NCBI GenBank assembly: GCA_964579675.1
Contig: CAZOIA010000031.1
Span: 1-38,749, forward strand
Origin: CAZOIA01 sp964579675
Lineage (GTDB): Bacteria; Planctomycetota; Phycisphaerae; UBA1845; PWPN01
Length of the DNA stretch: 38,749 nucleotides
Reading direction: 5' to 3'
Positions 1-8,364 of this stretch are shown here, in pieces. Position 1 is the first letter of the stretch; every line of letters starts with the position of its first letter. Position numbers and translations under genes: made by a program. The notes below the pieces were generated by a model that had not been told where the DNA came from, searched no databases, and saw only the letters and a program-made list of their open reading frames with translations.

Positions 1-42
1 GCCAAGAAGGCCTCACATCAGCAGAAATGCTCTGTATTGATG

Positions 43-510
43 CTACAGTCTCCATAAATGCGGTGAATCGGCCCGTCGGTCGGGTGGGCCGAGAGCATCA
101 ATTATCTCCTCGGCAGTGGCGCCGATTACGACGTCGCCATACCCTACGCCCTCGCTGACCACGATTGGACTGCCTGGGCGCCTTGGCATGCGAACTCCAG
201 GTACCGCTCGTTGCCGAGACGCCGGCTGCGACGCGAGTTCGGACGCCACCTGGCGGAGGAAGGTGGCCCCTTCGGGATCGCTTTCCTTCAGGGCGTCCGC
301 GCGCTTGAGCAATAAAGCGGCCGCATCAGCCAGGGCCGAATCAACGACCATCTGTGAGGGGCTAGTTGTGAGTGGGTGAGTCGCGGACTGGCTGGTTTCA
401 GCTCCGTGCGTCGTAGAAGGCTGGGCGGTAGTGGCCTTGTGTTGCCCCCCCAACGCGCAGCCCAATCCGATAGCCACCAGCGCCAGGCATAGTGTGATCA
501 GCCATTTCAT
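43..510 (-). CDS. Small lipoprotein, possible BamE/SmpA-like end
   Basis: Encodes a 155-residue protein with a lipoprotein signal: a short basic start, a hydrophobic stretch and a lipobox ending at Cys18 (AIGLGC), so it is probably anchored in an envelope membrane. The middle is Ala/Gln/Ser/Thr-rich and probably disordered, with a short helical stretch near residues 55-95. The end holds a segment of the type IGATAEEIIDALGPPDRR (about residues 128-145), which resembles the start of the small BamE/SmpA-like fold found in many planctomycete lipoproteins. That fold normally continues with a further strand, whereas here a TAG stop follows soon after. GAGGAGA lies at good spacing upstream of the ATG, so the start is well supported. 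No function can be assigned. The similarity rests on one motif only. Confidence 0.7.
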   Translation of the reverse strand: MKWLITLCLALVAIGLGCALGGQHKATTAQPSTTHGAETSQSATHPLTTSPSQMVVDSALADAAALLLKRADALKESDPEGATFLRQVASELASQPASRQRAVPGVRMPRRPGSPIVVSEGVGYGDVVIGATAEEIIDALGPPDRRADSPHLWRL

Positions 511-577
511 CGTTCGCTCTCCTCAAAACGCAGCCACGACTTGGCGTATTGACGGCCCGCAATGGTTCCATCGTTAT

Positions 578-583
578 ATTATA
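578..583 (-). promoter_or_regulatory. Possible -10 element for the small lipoprotein
   Basis: A perfect TATAAT on the minus strand lies about 68 bases upstream of the lipoprotein ATG, in the most AT-rich patch of the gap. No convincing -35 hexamer is found at 16-18 bases, so this is only a candidate. Confidence 0.25.
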
Positions 584-658
584 GGGAATTCTTGACAGCC
601 TGGAGGAACAGCCCGCCTTTCTCGTGGCCACCGGGACGAAAAACGGAGGCGGAATTGG

Positions 659-682
659 AAAAGGCGCCGGGGCCGCCTTTTT
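659..682 (-). terminator. Rho-independent terminator, potentially bidirectional
   Basis: AAAAGGCG (659-666) pairs perfectly with CGCCTTTT (674-681) around a 7-base loop, giving T-runs on both strands. It lies about 85 bases past the stop of the minus-strand isomerase-fold gene ending at 765, and would separate that gene from the lipoprotein downstream. No plus-strand gene ends nearby. Confidence 0.6.
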
Positions 683-764
683 GTCCCCGTTCTGTTTCTC
701 CGGGCTCAGGGCGTTCGATACTACCCGGAGAGCTTCCTTCATCCGCGCGCCGGCGTTCGCTGTT

Positions 765-2219
765 TCAGGCCGGGGTCGGAGCCGTTTCCTGGCCTTCGTT
801 GACGAGCCGGATCCCCTTGAACCGGCAGAACCGCTCGAGGTCCTTCGTCAGATCGCCGTAACAGGTCACCCGATGCAGACCGTGCGACCAGTTCTGCCAC
901 AGCTTGTCCGCGTCTCCGTCCACCCTGACTGTGATTTTCGTGCGGCACCCCCGGTCCGTATCGGGAGCCTCGATGATCTCACCCGTGAAGAAATGCAGGA
1001 GATCTGCCCCGATCAGCTTGGCCTGGGTGACCTTCTGGCCGACGCGCATCCTCACCTGTGGGACGGCCCCTTCCTGGCGCTCCATGATGGTTCGCAGCCG
1101 GTAGGGAGCAGCCACCCCGCCGGGGCCGTCCATTTTCGTCGTGCCCAGGCAATGAGCCAAAATGATGCCGTTCTTGGACACGTCCATGGTCGGGTCACTG
1201 ATAAAACCCGGCCTGCCCACCAGCCCCTGGAACAGAACGTGCGTCATTGCCGATTGCAGATCCGATTCGCAGATACCCCCGAGCCCCATGTTGTTCAGTC
1301 TTGTGAAGCCAATGCAGGGAAAGGCGGGCAGCTTGTGAAACATGGTGCCGTAGCAATCAACGGTCATAACGGTGGCGTCCTCATCGTCCAGCACCTTCTC
1401 AAACGCCAGGGCCAACCGGCAGGACTTGACAATCTCCTCTTCCGAGGGTTCGACGACCTTTTCCGCCTGGGTGATCCAGCGGTCGGCCTCCGCCCGGGCG
1501 TCGTCCTCGTCAATCGATTCGTAGGCCTCCAGTATTCGCTCGCGCCCGACGATCTTGATCTCGGTCCCGAGCTTGTCCCTGATGGTGTTGACGAACTCGG
1601 ACCATTCGGGACGTCCCGTCACGTTGATGATCTTGGCTTCCCGCAGATGGTGGATAGCTCGAAACGGTCGAACACCGACCGCCAGTTGGTCGAAATCGCT
1701 GGTCAGAAGGCATTCCAGCAGGGCGCCTTCCTTTCTCCGGCGCATGGCGCCCAGCGCCGTCCACTCATGGCCCGAGTAGGGAGCGGCAAAGAGCACCGTG
1801 GGTCGCCCGATGCTCAGGACCTCAGCAAGGATACTGCCCACCCCCATGCCAAGATGGATCGCCAGAATTCCTTCGGCCTCTGCAAGTGATCCCTTGAGCT
1901 TGGGGACCTGATCCGGCGAGGTCACCAGGGTGTTGCCCACAAACTCCACGTCCGCGAGGTCTTTTTTCAGGCGGGTGAACTCGGCCTCGTATCTCTGCAC
2001 CTCAGCGTTCAGGTCGAGTTTGGGCGTGGGCCAGAGGTGCTGGGGGCCCGCCATATAGATCTTGCCCACTCGGACCTTCGACCGCCGGCATCCCGGACTT
2101 ACGAGGTGAAGTGTACGCGGGTCCGCGCCCGCGGCGAAAACACGGGCAGCGCCGACACACAACGCGCCGCCGGCCATCGTGGCCTGCAAGAACTCTCGTC
2201 GTCCCAGTTCCGTCGCCAT
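765..2219 (-). CDS. Tat-exported L-fucose/L-arabinose isomerase-fold protein
   Basis: A 484-residue protein of the fucose isomerase-like superfamily (COG2407 type). The N-terminus has a twin-arginine signal (GRREFLQATMAGGAL followed by an Ala-rich stretch to about residue 30), so the folded protein should be exported. The body shows an alternating alpha/beta pattern. A segment near residues 305-320 (NNMGLGGICESDL) matches the conserved region that supplies an acidic ligand in these isomerases, and a later His in ILAHCLGTT may be another active-site residue. AGGAGG sits about 8 bases upstream of the ATG. A divergent beta-helix gene lies next door, which suggests sugar or glycan processing. Known fucose and arabinose isomerases are cytosolic, so the Tat signal makes a genuine isomerase role uncertain. 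It could be a periplasmic sugar-binding or unrelated activity on the same fold. Confidence 0.85.
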   Translation of the reverse strand: MATELGRREFLQATMAGGALCVGAARVFAAGADPRTLHLVSPGCRRSKVRVGKIYMAGPQHLWPTPKLDLNAEVQRYEAEFTRLKKDLADVEFVGNTLVTSPDQVPKLKGSLAEAEGILAIHLGMGVGSILAEVLSIGRPTVLFAAPYSGHEWTALGAMRRRKEGALLECLLTSDFDQLAVGVRPFRAIHHLREAKIINVTGRPEWSEFVNTIRDKLGTEIKIVGRERILEAYESIDEDDARAEADRWITQAEKVVEPSEEEIVKSCRLALAFEKVLDDEDATVMTVDCYGTMFHKLPAFPCIGFTRLNNMGLGGICESDLQSAMTHVLFQGLVGRPGFISDPTMDVSKNGIILAHCLGTTKMDGPGGVAAPYRLRTIMERQEGAVPQVRMRVGQKVTQAKLIGADLLHFFTGEIIEAPDTDRGCRTKITVRVDGDADKLWQNWSHGLHRVTCYGDLTKDLERFCRFKGIRLVNEGQETAPTPA

Positions 2220-2501
2220 CGGGCTTTCCTCCTGTAAGAGAATATGCCGTTCGATCGGGCCAGCCTACCGAAACGTTGCCTGGGAAGCAACCGGCATCCC
2301 GGCGCCGGAAAGGAGAGGGACGGGTGGGAGAAAGGAGAGAAGAAGCCCCCGGAGGGGCGGCATGTCTGGAATGCTCCGCCTGGTCGCGACGGGGTGGAAG
2401 AGCGATGTGTAATCGCAACGACGAGGCGAGTATACTTCTGCTTCCAACAGCGTAGGAGTTCGACACGACCCGAGCACCCCACATTGAGGAGGTCACAAGC
2501 T
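2220..2501. other. Divergent intergenic region with purine-rich tract
   Basis: This 282-base gap separates the divergent isomerase-fold and beta-helix genes, so it must hold promoters for both. A TATACT (2431-2436) lies 65 bases upstream of the beta-helix ATG as a weak -10 candidate without a good -35. A purine-rich tract at 2306-2345 (GGAG/GAGA motifs) is followed by a short hairpin, GCCCC-CGGA-GGGGC, at 2345-2358. No additional gene is supported. Confidence 0.45.
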
Positions 2502-5219
2502 ATGCGTCAATCCAAGACCGTACTGGCCATCCTGCTGGCGTTGCTGGCGTCAGCCTTGGCCGTTCCCGCTGGTTACGCTGAGACTCTCTACGTCGCGCCC
2601 GAGGGCAATGACGCCTGGTCGGGCAGCGTGCGGCAGGTCAACGCGGAGCGTACCGACGGCCCCCTGGCGTCGCTGCGGGGGGCCCGGGATGCCGTGCGCC
2701 GGCTGAAAGCGAAGGGGCCCTTGACTCAACCGGTACGCGTGCTGATCGCGGGAGGCACCTACGTGCTGACCGAGCCGGTGGTTTTCGAGCCGTCCGACAG
2801 CGGGACCGGGGCGTGCCCGATCACCTACGAATCGCTTCCGGGAGAGCGGCCGGTGTTTCAAGGCGGCCGCCCGATCCGCGGCTTTCAGCCTGGACCGGAC
2901 GGCGTCTGGACCGCTCAGGTGCCCGGCGTCGAGGCCGGCGACTGGTACTTCGAGCAGCTCTTCGTCAACGGGCGTCGGGCCGTCCGGGCCCGCAGTCCCA
3001 ACCGATTCTACCACTATATGCTGGGAAAAGTGGGGCACGGCATCGATCCCCTCACGGGCAAGGAGGCAAACCTGGCCGACCGTGCGTTCGTGGCCCGGCC
3101 CGGCGACGTGAAGCCCTGGCCCAGATTGAATGACGCCACGCTCGTCGTGTATCACTCCTGGGAGGTGTCGCGCCACCGGGTGGCGTCGGTCGATCCGGAA
3201 ACGAACACCGTCATCACCACGGGCCCGGCCCGGTGGCCCTTCATGCGGTGGGGGCCGAACCAGCGCTACCACGTCGAGAACGTGAAGGACCTGCTCGACG
3301 CGCCCGGCGAATGGTTCCTCGATCGCGACGGCACGCTGAGCTACATACCCCTGCCCGACGAGGACATGACCGGGGCTGAGGTCGTAGCCCCGGTCGCCGA
3401 CGAGTTCGTTCGTTTCGCCGGCGAGCCGACCCCGGGACAATGGGTGCAGAACATCACGCTGAGGGGTCTGGCGTTTCGCTACAGTGGCTACGTGCTACCC
3501 GAGCAGGGTTACAGCGATGCCCAGGCCGCCTTCGGTATTCCCGCCGTGATCATGGCCGACGGGGCCCGGCACATATCCATTGAGCACTGCCAGGTCGCCC
3601 ACGTCGCGATTTACGGCATCTGGCTGCGACGGGGGTGCCATGATTGCCGGATCGTGCACAACCACATCCATGACCTCGGTGCCGGGGGCGTGCGGATCGG
3701 CGAGGGCACAATTCGTCCCGAGGGCCCCGAGCGCACCAGCCGCATCGTAGTCGATAACAACATCATCCGCTCCGGCGGGCACATCTTCATGGGAGCGGTC
3801 GGCGTCTGGATCGGCCAGAGCGGCGACAACCGGATCACCCACAACGACATCAGCGACTTCAGGTACACGGGCGTTTCGGTCGGCTGGCGATGGGGCTACG
3901 CCGAGAGTCCGGCCCGGCGAAACACGATTGACCTGAACCACATCCACCACCTCGGCTGGGGCGTGCTCAGTGACATGGGCGCGGTCTACACCCTCGGGCC
4001 GTCGCCCGGCACAACCGTCAGCCACAACGTCTGTCACGACGTCTATTCATACGACCGCTACGGCCGCGGCGGCTGGGGCCTGTATAACGACGAGGGCAGT
4101 TCGTACATCGTCATGGAGAACAACCTCGTCTACAACGTCAAGACCGGCCTCTATCACCAGCACTACGGGAGAGAGAACGTGATTCGCAATAACATCTTCG
4201 CCTTCAGCATGGACGGCCAACTCCAGCGCTCGCGGACCGAGGAGCATCTCTCGTTCACGTTCACTCGAAACATCGTGTATTGGCGCGACAGCCACCTGCT
4301 CAGCGGCCACTGGAAAGACGACAAGGTCAGGCTCGAAAATAATCTCTATTGGGATGTGTCAGGGGGGCCGGTGACATTCGCGGACATGAGCCTGGCGGAC
4401 TGGCAGAAGCTCGGCAAGGACGCCGGCTCAATTGTTGCCGACCCGATGTTCGTCGATGCCGCGGGCGGCGACTTCCGCTTGAAGCCCGAATCGCCCGCGG
4501 CGAAGATCGGCTTTGAGCCCTTTGATTTCAGCAAGGCGGGCCTATACGGCGAAAAGGAATGGATCGAGCTCGCCACCGGCGTCGAATACCCGCCGGTCGA
4601 GTTCGCCCCGCCCCCCCCACCTCGGCCACCGTTGACCTTCCGCGACGATTTCGAGTTTGCTCCGCCCGGCTCCCCGCCGACCCATGCTGCCGTGCATACG
4701 GAGAAGAAAGGCGACTCAATCGGGGTCACCGACGAGACCGCGGCCGCCGGCCGGCGGTGCTTGAAGATCGTGGACGCCCCGGGCCTTCAACATGCGTTCA
4801 ATCCGCACTTCTGGTACGCCGCCAATCACACCAGCGGCGTGACGACGTGCAGCTTCGACCTGCGAGCCGAGACCGGCACCGTGATGTATCACGAGTGGCG
4901 GGACGACGCCAATCCCTACCGGGTCGGGCCCAGCTTCCGGGTGGAACAGGACAAGCTGCGCGTCGTGGGCAAGGTCCTCCTGGAGCTGCCCGCCGGCGAG
5001 TGGGTGCACATCGCGGTCAAGGCAGGGCTGGGCGAGCAATCCACCGGAACCTGGGAGTTGACCGTCGAGCTTCCCGGCGCCTCACCGCGCCGCTTCGAGG
5101 GCTTGACAGCCGGCAGTGCGGACTCCAGGAAGCTGGCCTGGCTGGGGTTCGTCAGCAACGCCACGGAGAAGACGACCTGGTATCTGGACAATATCGGGCT
5201 GACGAACACGGCGAATTAG
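2502..5219 (+). CDS. Secreted right-handed parallel beta-helix protein, GH141-like
   Basis: A 905-residue exported protein. The ATG at 2502 is chosen over an upstream in-frame ATG at 2244 because it directly follows GAGGAGG and begins a clean signal peptide cleaved after about residue 26 (GYA). After it comes YVAPEGNDAWSG and the segment containing GGTYVLTEP, a start typical of pectate-lyase-like and GH141 proteins (family knowledge: GH141 includes an alpha-L-fucosidase and a xylanase). Residues about 310-640 show many rungs rich in Asn and His (NNIIRSGGH, NNLVYNV), forming the beta-helix. Residues about 712-900 look like a concanavalin/laminin-G-type jelly roll ending in WYLDNI, a likely carbohydrate-binding domain. 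It converges with the oxidoreductase gene only 3 bases away. The role is probably extracellular or periplasmic polysaccharide breakdown. The GH141 assignment is inference from architecture. Confidence 0.85.
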   Translation: MRQSKTVLAILLALLASALAVPAGYAETLYVAPEGNDAWSGSVRQVNAERTDGPLASLRGARDAVRRLKAKGPLTQPVRVLIAGGTYVLTEPVVFEPSDSGTGACPITYESLPGERPVFQGGRPIRGFQPGPDGVWTAQVPGVEAGDWYFEQLFVNGRRAVRARSPNRFYHYMLGKVGHGIDPLTGKEANLADRAFVARPGDVKPWPRLNDATLVVYHSWEVSRHRVASVDPETNTVITTGPARWPFMRWGPNQRYHVENVKDLLDAPGEWFLDRDGTLSYIPLPDEDMTGAEVVAPVADEFVRFAGEPTPGQWVQNITLRGLAFRYSGYVLPEQGYSDAQAAFGIPAVIMADGARHISIEHCQVAHVAIYGIWLRRGCHDCRIVHNHIHDLGAGGVRIGEGTIRPEGPERTSRIVVDNNIIRSGGHIFMGAVGVWIGQSGDNRITHNDISDFRYTGVSVGWRWGYAESPARRNTIDLNHIHHLGWGVLSDMGAVYTLGPSPGTTVSHNVCHDVYSYDRYGRGGWGLYNDEGSSYIVMENNLVYNVKTGLYHQHYGRENVIRNNIFAFSMDGQLQRSRTEEHLSFTFTRNIVYWRDSHLLSGHWKDDKVRLENNLYWDVSGGPVTFADMSLADWQKLGKDAGSIVADPMFVDAAGGDFRLKPESPAAKIGFEPFDFSKAGLYGEKEWIELATGVEYPPVEFAPPPPPRPPLTFRDDFEFAPPGSPPTHAAVHTEKKGDSIGVTDETAAAGRRCLKIVDAPGLQHAFNPHFWYAANHTSGVTTCSFDLRAETGTVMYHEWRDDANPYRVGPSFRVEQDKLRVVGKVLLELPAGEWVHIAVKAGLGEQSTGTWELTVELPGASPRRFEGLTAGSADSRKLAWLGFVSNATEKTTWYLDNIGLTNTAN

Positions 5220-5222
5220 CGG

Positions 5223-6443
5223 TTATCGTCCCTGGACCTTCCATCGCGCTACCTGGCCGGTACGGTACGCCTGGTTACCGAGATGCGCACCGGTAACCGC
5301 GCTGACTCCCGCCTCCGCCGGAGCGTTAGGTTTGTTCCGGCTCCTCACGCACTCGATCCAGTTGGTCAGATGCAGGAGCTCGCCGTCGGGCTTGTCGTAG
5401 TAGTCAGCCCCTTTGGCCCCTTGCCCGAGTATCATTGCCTCGTACTTGCCCTTGCCCGGCTCCGGATGGATCTCGTACCGGCCGCGATCGACGTACAGCG
5501 TCGCGTCGGTCCCCATGAACTCGATCATGGCCGCGTTGCGGGCGTTGAAGAACGTGCCTTCGAAATACACCTGAAGCTCGTGATCCGGATACCTGATCAG
5601 GGTCTGCACCGTGTCGGGTGTCTCCCACACGTCCTTGGCCATGAAATGATCGCCGATCGTCGTCGCCTCCGCCGGATGATCCAGATCACAGAACCAGTGA
5701 ACCACGTCGATCCAATGCACCATCAGGTCCGTCAGAACGCCCCCTCCGAAATCCCAGAACCATCGCCAGTGCCGGAAGCGGTACTCATCGAACGGCTGGT
5801 TTCTCGCTGAGCCCACGAACCGCTTCCAATCGACGGTCTTGGGGTCGATCCCGAGCTTTCGTTTCTGGGCCCGGGGTCTATTGCGGTTCCAGGCGAGATG
5901 GGCTTTGTGGATCTTGCCGAGCCGGCCGGCCTTCACGATTTCGCAGGCCTTTTGGATATGCGGCATGCTTCGCTGCTGCATCCCGACCTGCACGACCCGG
6001 CGATGCCGGTTCTGGGCGTCGATCACCGCCTGACCTTCGGACAGATCGTGGGTTAGCGGTTTCTCGACGTAGACGTCCTTGCCGGCGGCACAGGCATCGA
6101 CGGTCATCGGCACGTGCCAGTGATCCGGGCTGGCGATGATGACGGCATCAATGTCCTTGCGATCGAGCAGTGCGTGATAGTCCTTGGTCGCCAGGGCTTT
6201 GGGATCAGCCAGCGCCCGGGCCGTTTCCAGATGCTTGTCCCAGACGTCACACACCGCCGCCAGCCGTACCCCGGGTATCTTCTTGAACGCCCCAATAAGA
6301 CGGCGGAAGCGTCCCCCGGTACCGATGCCGCCCACGTTGAGCTTCTCGTTGCCTGGATACCCGAACGCCCTCGCCGGGTAGCCCGCACGCAGCAAGCCTG
6401 CTCCCGCCGTCCCCATGAGTCCCAGCATTTCTCGCCGGTTCAT
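5223..6443 (-). CDS. Tat-exported Gfo/Idh/MocA family oxidoreductase
   Basis: A 406-residue NAD(P)-dependent oxidoreductase. The N-terminus carries a Tat-type signal (NRREMLGLMG, then Ala/Gly-rich to about residue 27). The Rossmann motif GGIGTGGR is at about 38-45, and the family signature EKP is at 127-129 in VYVEKPLTHD. The C-terminal alpha/beta substrate domain follows, with WDFGGGVLTDLMVHWIDV typical of the planctomycete members. AAGGAG precedes the ATG by 7 bases. Homologues oxidise or reduce sugars, inositols and related polyols, and exported ones such as glucose-fructose oxidoreductase bind cofactor before Tat export. It sits beside the beta-helix and isomerase-fold genes, so a sugar substrate is likely, but it cannot be named. 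Confidence 0.92.
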   Translation of the reverse strand: MNRREMLGLMGTAGAGLLRAGYPARAFGYPGNEKLNVGGIGTGGRFRRLIGAFKKIPGVRLAAVCDVWDKHLETARALADPKALATKDYHALLDRKDIDAVIIASPDHWHVPMTVDACAAGKDVYVEKPLTHDLSEGQAVIDAQNRHRRVVQVGMQQRSMPHIQKACEIVKAGRLGKIHKAHLAWNRNRPRAQKRKLGIDPKTVDWKRFVGSARNQPFDEYRFRHWRWFWDFGGGVLTDLMVHWIDVVHWFCDLDHPAEATTIGDHFMAKDVWETPDTVQTLIRYPDHELQVYFEGTFFNARNAAMIEFMGTDATLYVDRGRYEIHPEPGKGKYEAMILGQGAKGADYYDKPDGELLHLTNWIECVRSRNKPNAPAEAGVSAVTGAHLGNQAYRTGQVARWKVQGR

Positions 6444-6611
6444 CCGTCTGCTCCTTGTTTGAAGTGCGCCGATCCGATGGATTCCTTATAAGCATCGTGC
6501 TGATGCGCCTACATATTGACCGGGAACCTCGATCTCAGTCAAACCGTCGGCTTCGATCCGCGCGTGCAGGCCCGTTGCCCGAACCGGTCGCATGACTTAG
6601 AGTTCCGTCGC

Positions 6612-8051
6612 ATGGCTTCTGCGAACCGAGAGGAACCGCTCGTCTATCCAGCGCTGCCCGACCACGTTCGCAGCGGCGGGCTGCGGGGTGCGATCAGCCT
6701 GTTCGGTCCCGGTGCGATCATCGCCTCGGTCACCATCGGCAGCGGCGAGACGCTGTTCGCCTCGCGGGCGGGGGCTATCTTCGGCTACGGCCTGTTGTGG
6801 TTCATCGTCGTGTGCGTGGGCTGCAAGCTCGTGCAGGTCTACACCGGGGCCCGCTACATGGTCCTGACCGGCGAGCATCCGATGGAGGCTTGGGCTCGCC
6901 TGCCCGGGCCGCGGGGCTGGTTCCCCGCGTGCCTAGGCGCACTCAGCGTCTTCTGTTTCCCGTTCTGGCTCGGGGCACTGTCCATGATGGTCGGCACCGC
7001 CTTGAACTGGATCATGGGCCTCGATACCGACGCAGACGAGGGCACCCAGTGGCGCTGCGCCCAGTTGTTCAGCACCGCGGTCCTGCTGCTCGCCGTCGTG
7101 CTGACGCTCGTGCAATCTTACCGGGTCCTCGAAAAGGTACAGACCGCCATCGTGGCCCTGCTGCTCCTGGCCATCCTCGCCGCGGTCGTGCTTGCCCCCG
7201 TCGATTGGCTCAGAGCCGCTGGTGCCACGTTTACCATCGAGCTGCCCGCGTACGCCGATTGGATGCATGCCAGCTACCCCGACGTTGTGAGGAAAGAGAC
7301 GGCGCTCGTGTCCATGGTCGTGTTCATGGCCGCCATCGGCGGTGGAACGTACGACTACATCGGCTACCTGAGTTTCTTTCGGGAGAAACGATGGGGCGCG
7401 CTGAAATGGGCCGCTCGGAAGTCGGACGAACCGCAACACCCGCCGCTCATTGAGCAGAGCGACGCCAATCTCACAGTGGGCCGGCGCTGGCTCCGGGCGC
7501 CGCTGATCGACGTGTTCACCGGTTTTGCGTGCGTGCTGGTCTTTACCATGGCATTCAACATTCTCGGGGCGGCCATTCTGCACCCCGAGCACGTTGTGCC
7601 CGACAAGTTCGACCTGCTCACACCTCAGGTTGCGTTCCTGACCCGGTTCGGGTCGGGCTTCAAGTACCTCTACCAGGTCGGCATTCTCATGGCTTTCTGG
7701 GGCACCATTTACGGCGCGTTCGAGATCTACAGCCGGACCGCGTATGAATGCTTCCGCCCGCTCTTTCGCCGCGTCCGCCACATGTCCTACGCCAGGTTCC
7801 GCCTGCCCGTGTGCCTGTACACCGGCCTGGGCGGCCTGCTGCTCGCCTGGACGATGAAGGACCCGCTCGCCATCGTCCGCCCCATTGCACCAATCGCCAT
7901 GCTCACCTGCGGTATCTGGTGCTTCGCCATGATCTGGGCCGACCGCCGCTTCCTGCCCGGGCGGCTGCAGATGAACGCCCTGTGGGTGCTGCTGAACGTC
8001 CTGGCCGGCGCGGCAATGATCGGCTTCGGCGCCCAGCCGATCCTGGACTGA
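6612..8051 (+). CDS. Nramp-superfamily transporter with non-canonical TM1
   Basis: A polytopic membrane protein of 479 residues with about 11 predicted membrane segments and the Nramp/LeuT-like order. The start GPGAIIASVTIGSGE aligns with the first Nramp helix, but the metal-binding DPGN there is replaced by GSGE. The sixth-helix region reads AAIGGGTYDYIGY instead of the usual Met-Pro-His motif. A long cytosolic loop (about residues 255-300, charged) follows. An upstream TTG at 6516 would extend the frame by 32 residues, but that part looks non-coding and the ATG at 6612 begins the conserved region. No strong ribosome-binding site is seen. Typical Nramp proteins import Mn or Fe with protons. 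The altered residues imply a different substrate or coupling, which cannot be named. Confidence 0.85.
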   Translation: MASANREEPLVYPALPDHVRSGGLRGAISLFGPGAIIASVTIGSGETLFASRAGAIFGYGLLWFIVVCVGCKLVQVYTGARYMVLTGEHPMEAWARLPGPRGWFPACLGALSVFCFPFWLGALSMMVGTALNWIMGLDTDADEGTQWRCAQLFSTAVLLLAVVLTLVQSYRVLEKVQTAIVALLLLAILAAVVLAPVDWLRAAGATFTIELPAYADWMHASYPDVVRKETALVSMVVFMAAIGGGTYDYIGYLSFFREKRWGALKWAARKSDEPQHPPLIEQSDANLTVGRRWLRAPLIDVFTGFACVLVFTMAFNILGAAILHPEHVVPDKFDLLTPQVAFLTRFGSGFKYLYQVGILMAFWGTIYGAFEIYSRTAYECFRPLFRRVRHMSYARFRLPVCLYTGLGGLLLAWTMKDPLAIVRPIAPIAMLTCGIWCFAMIWADRRFLPGRLQMNALWVLLNVLAGAAMIGFGAQPILD

Positions 8052-8070
8052 CTGCGGTGGCGCGTCCCGT

Positions 8071-8112
8071 CAGAGCCGGGTCCGGCGTGATCAGAGCCAG
8101 TTCCGGCGCGAT
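8071..8112. repeat. 21-bp direct repeat, two copies plus partial third
   Basis: Units begin at 8071, 8092 and 8113, each starting CAGAGCC. The first two continue to a CCGGCG-GAT end with three differences. The third diverges after CAGAGCCGG and runs into the hairpin at 8118. Confidence 0.7.
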
Positions 8113-8117
8113 CAGAG

Positions 8118-8136
8118 CCGGCCTCTGTGAGGCCGG
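8118..8136. terminator. Perfect hairpin, possible terminator after the transporter gene
   Basis: CCGGCCTC (8118-8125) pairs perfectly with GAGGCCGG (8129-8136) around TGT. TGTTTCCT follows on the plus strand, a weak T-tract, so a transcription terminator for the gene ending at 8051 is possible. A related hairpin lies 40 bases on. Confidence 0.45.
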
Positions 8137-8175
8137 TGTTTCCTCGGACGGGGAGATTCCGCGCCGTGAAGGGCA

Positions 8176-8194
8176 CCGGGCTCGCAGAGCCCGG
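8176..8194. repeat. Second perfect hairpin of the same kind
   Basis: CCGGGCTC (8176-8183) and GAGCCCGG (8187-8194) form a perfect 8-bp stem with a GCA loop. It has the same stem length, loop length and overall shape as the hairpin at 8118-8136 but several base-pair changes, as expected for related repeat copies. No T-run follows. Confidence 0.55.
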
Positions 8195-8364
8195 CTCCGA
8201 GCCGCTATCTACGCCAGACACGTACCAGCCAGCCGCCGGAGCAATGGCCCGTTGCCGGCCGACGCCGCCATCTCAGCCCGGCGGATGGCCGGGCTCGGCA
8301 GGGTGCTGGGAAGACTCGGCAGGAGACCGGGCTGGCAAGCCTTCGTCATAGGTGGTAAACGCTT

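Larger units (their letters stand above)
8052..8364. other. Intergenic stretch between convergent genes with repeats and hairpins
   Basis: No gene is supported in these 313 bases. It holds a 21-bp tandem repeat (8071-8112, with a partial third copy from 8113), two perfect 8-bp-stem hairpins (8118-8136 and 8176-8194), and a GC-rich tail with several further CCGGGCT/GGCTCGGC fragments. It lies between the 3' ends of the transporter and TPR genes, so at least one hairpin may end transcription in each direction. Confidence 0.6.

Noticed and set aside
624..1889. Long open frame on the plus strand opposite the isomerase-fold gene
   Set aside because: It is antisense to a gene with clear family motifs, signal peptide and ribosome-binding site. 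It shows no domain and arises from high GC.
6516..6611. TTG start for the transporter
   Set aside because: The extra 32 residues have no family similarity or helix, and the conserved region begins after the ATG at 6612.
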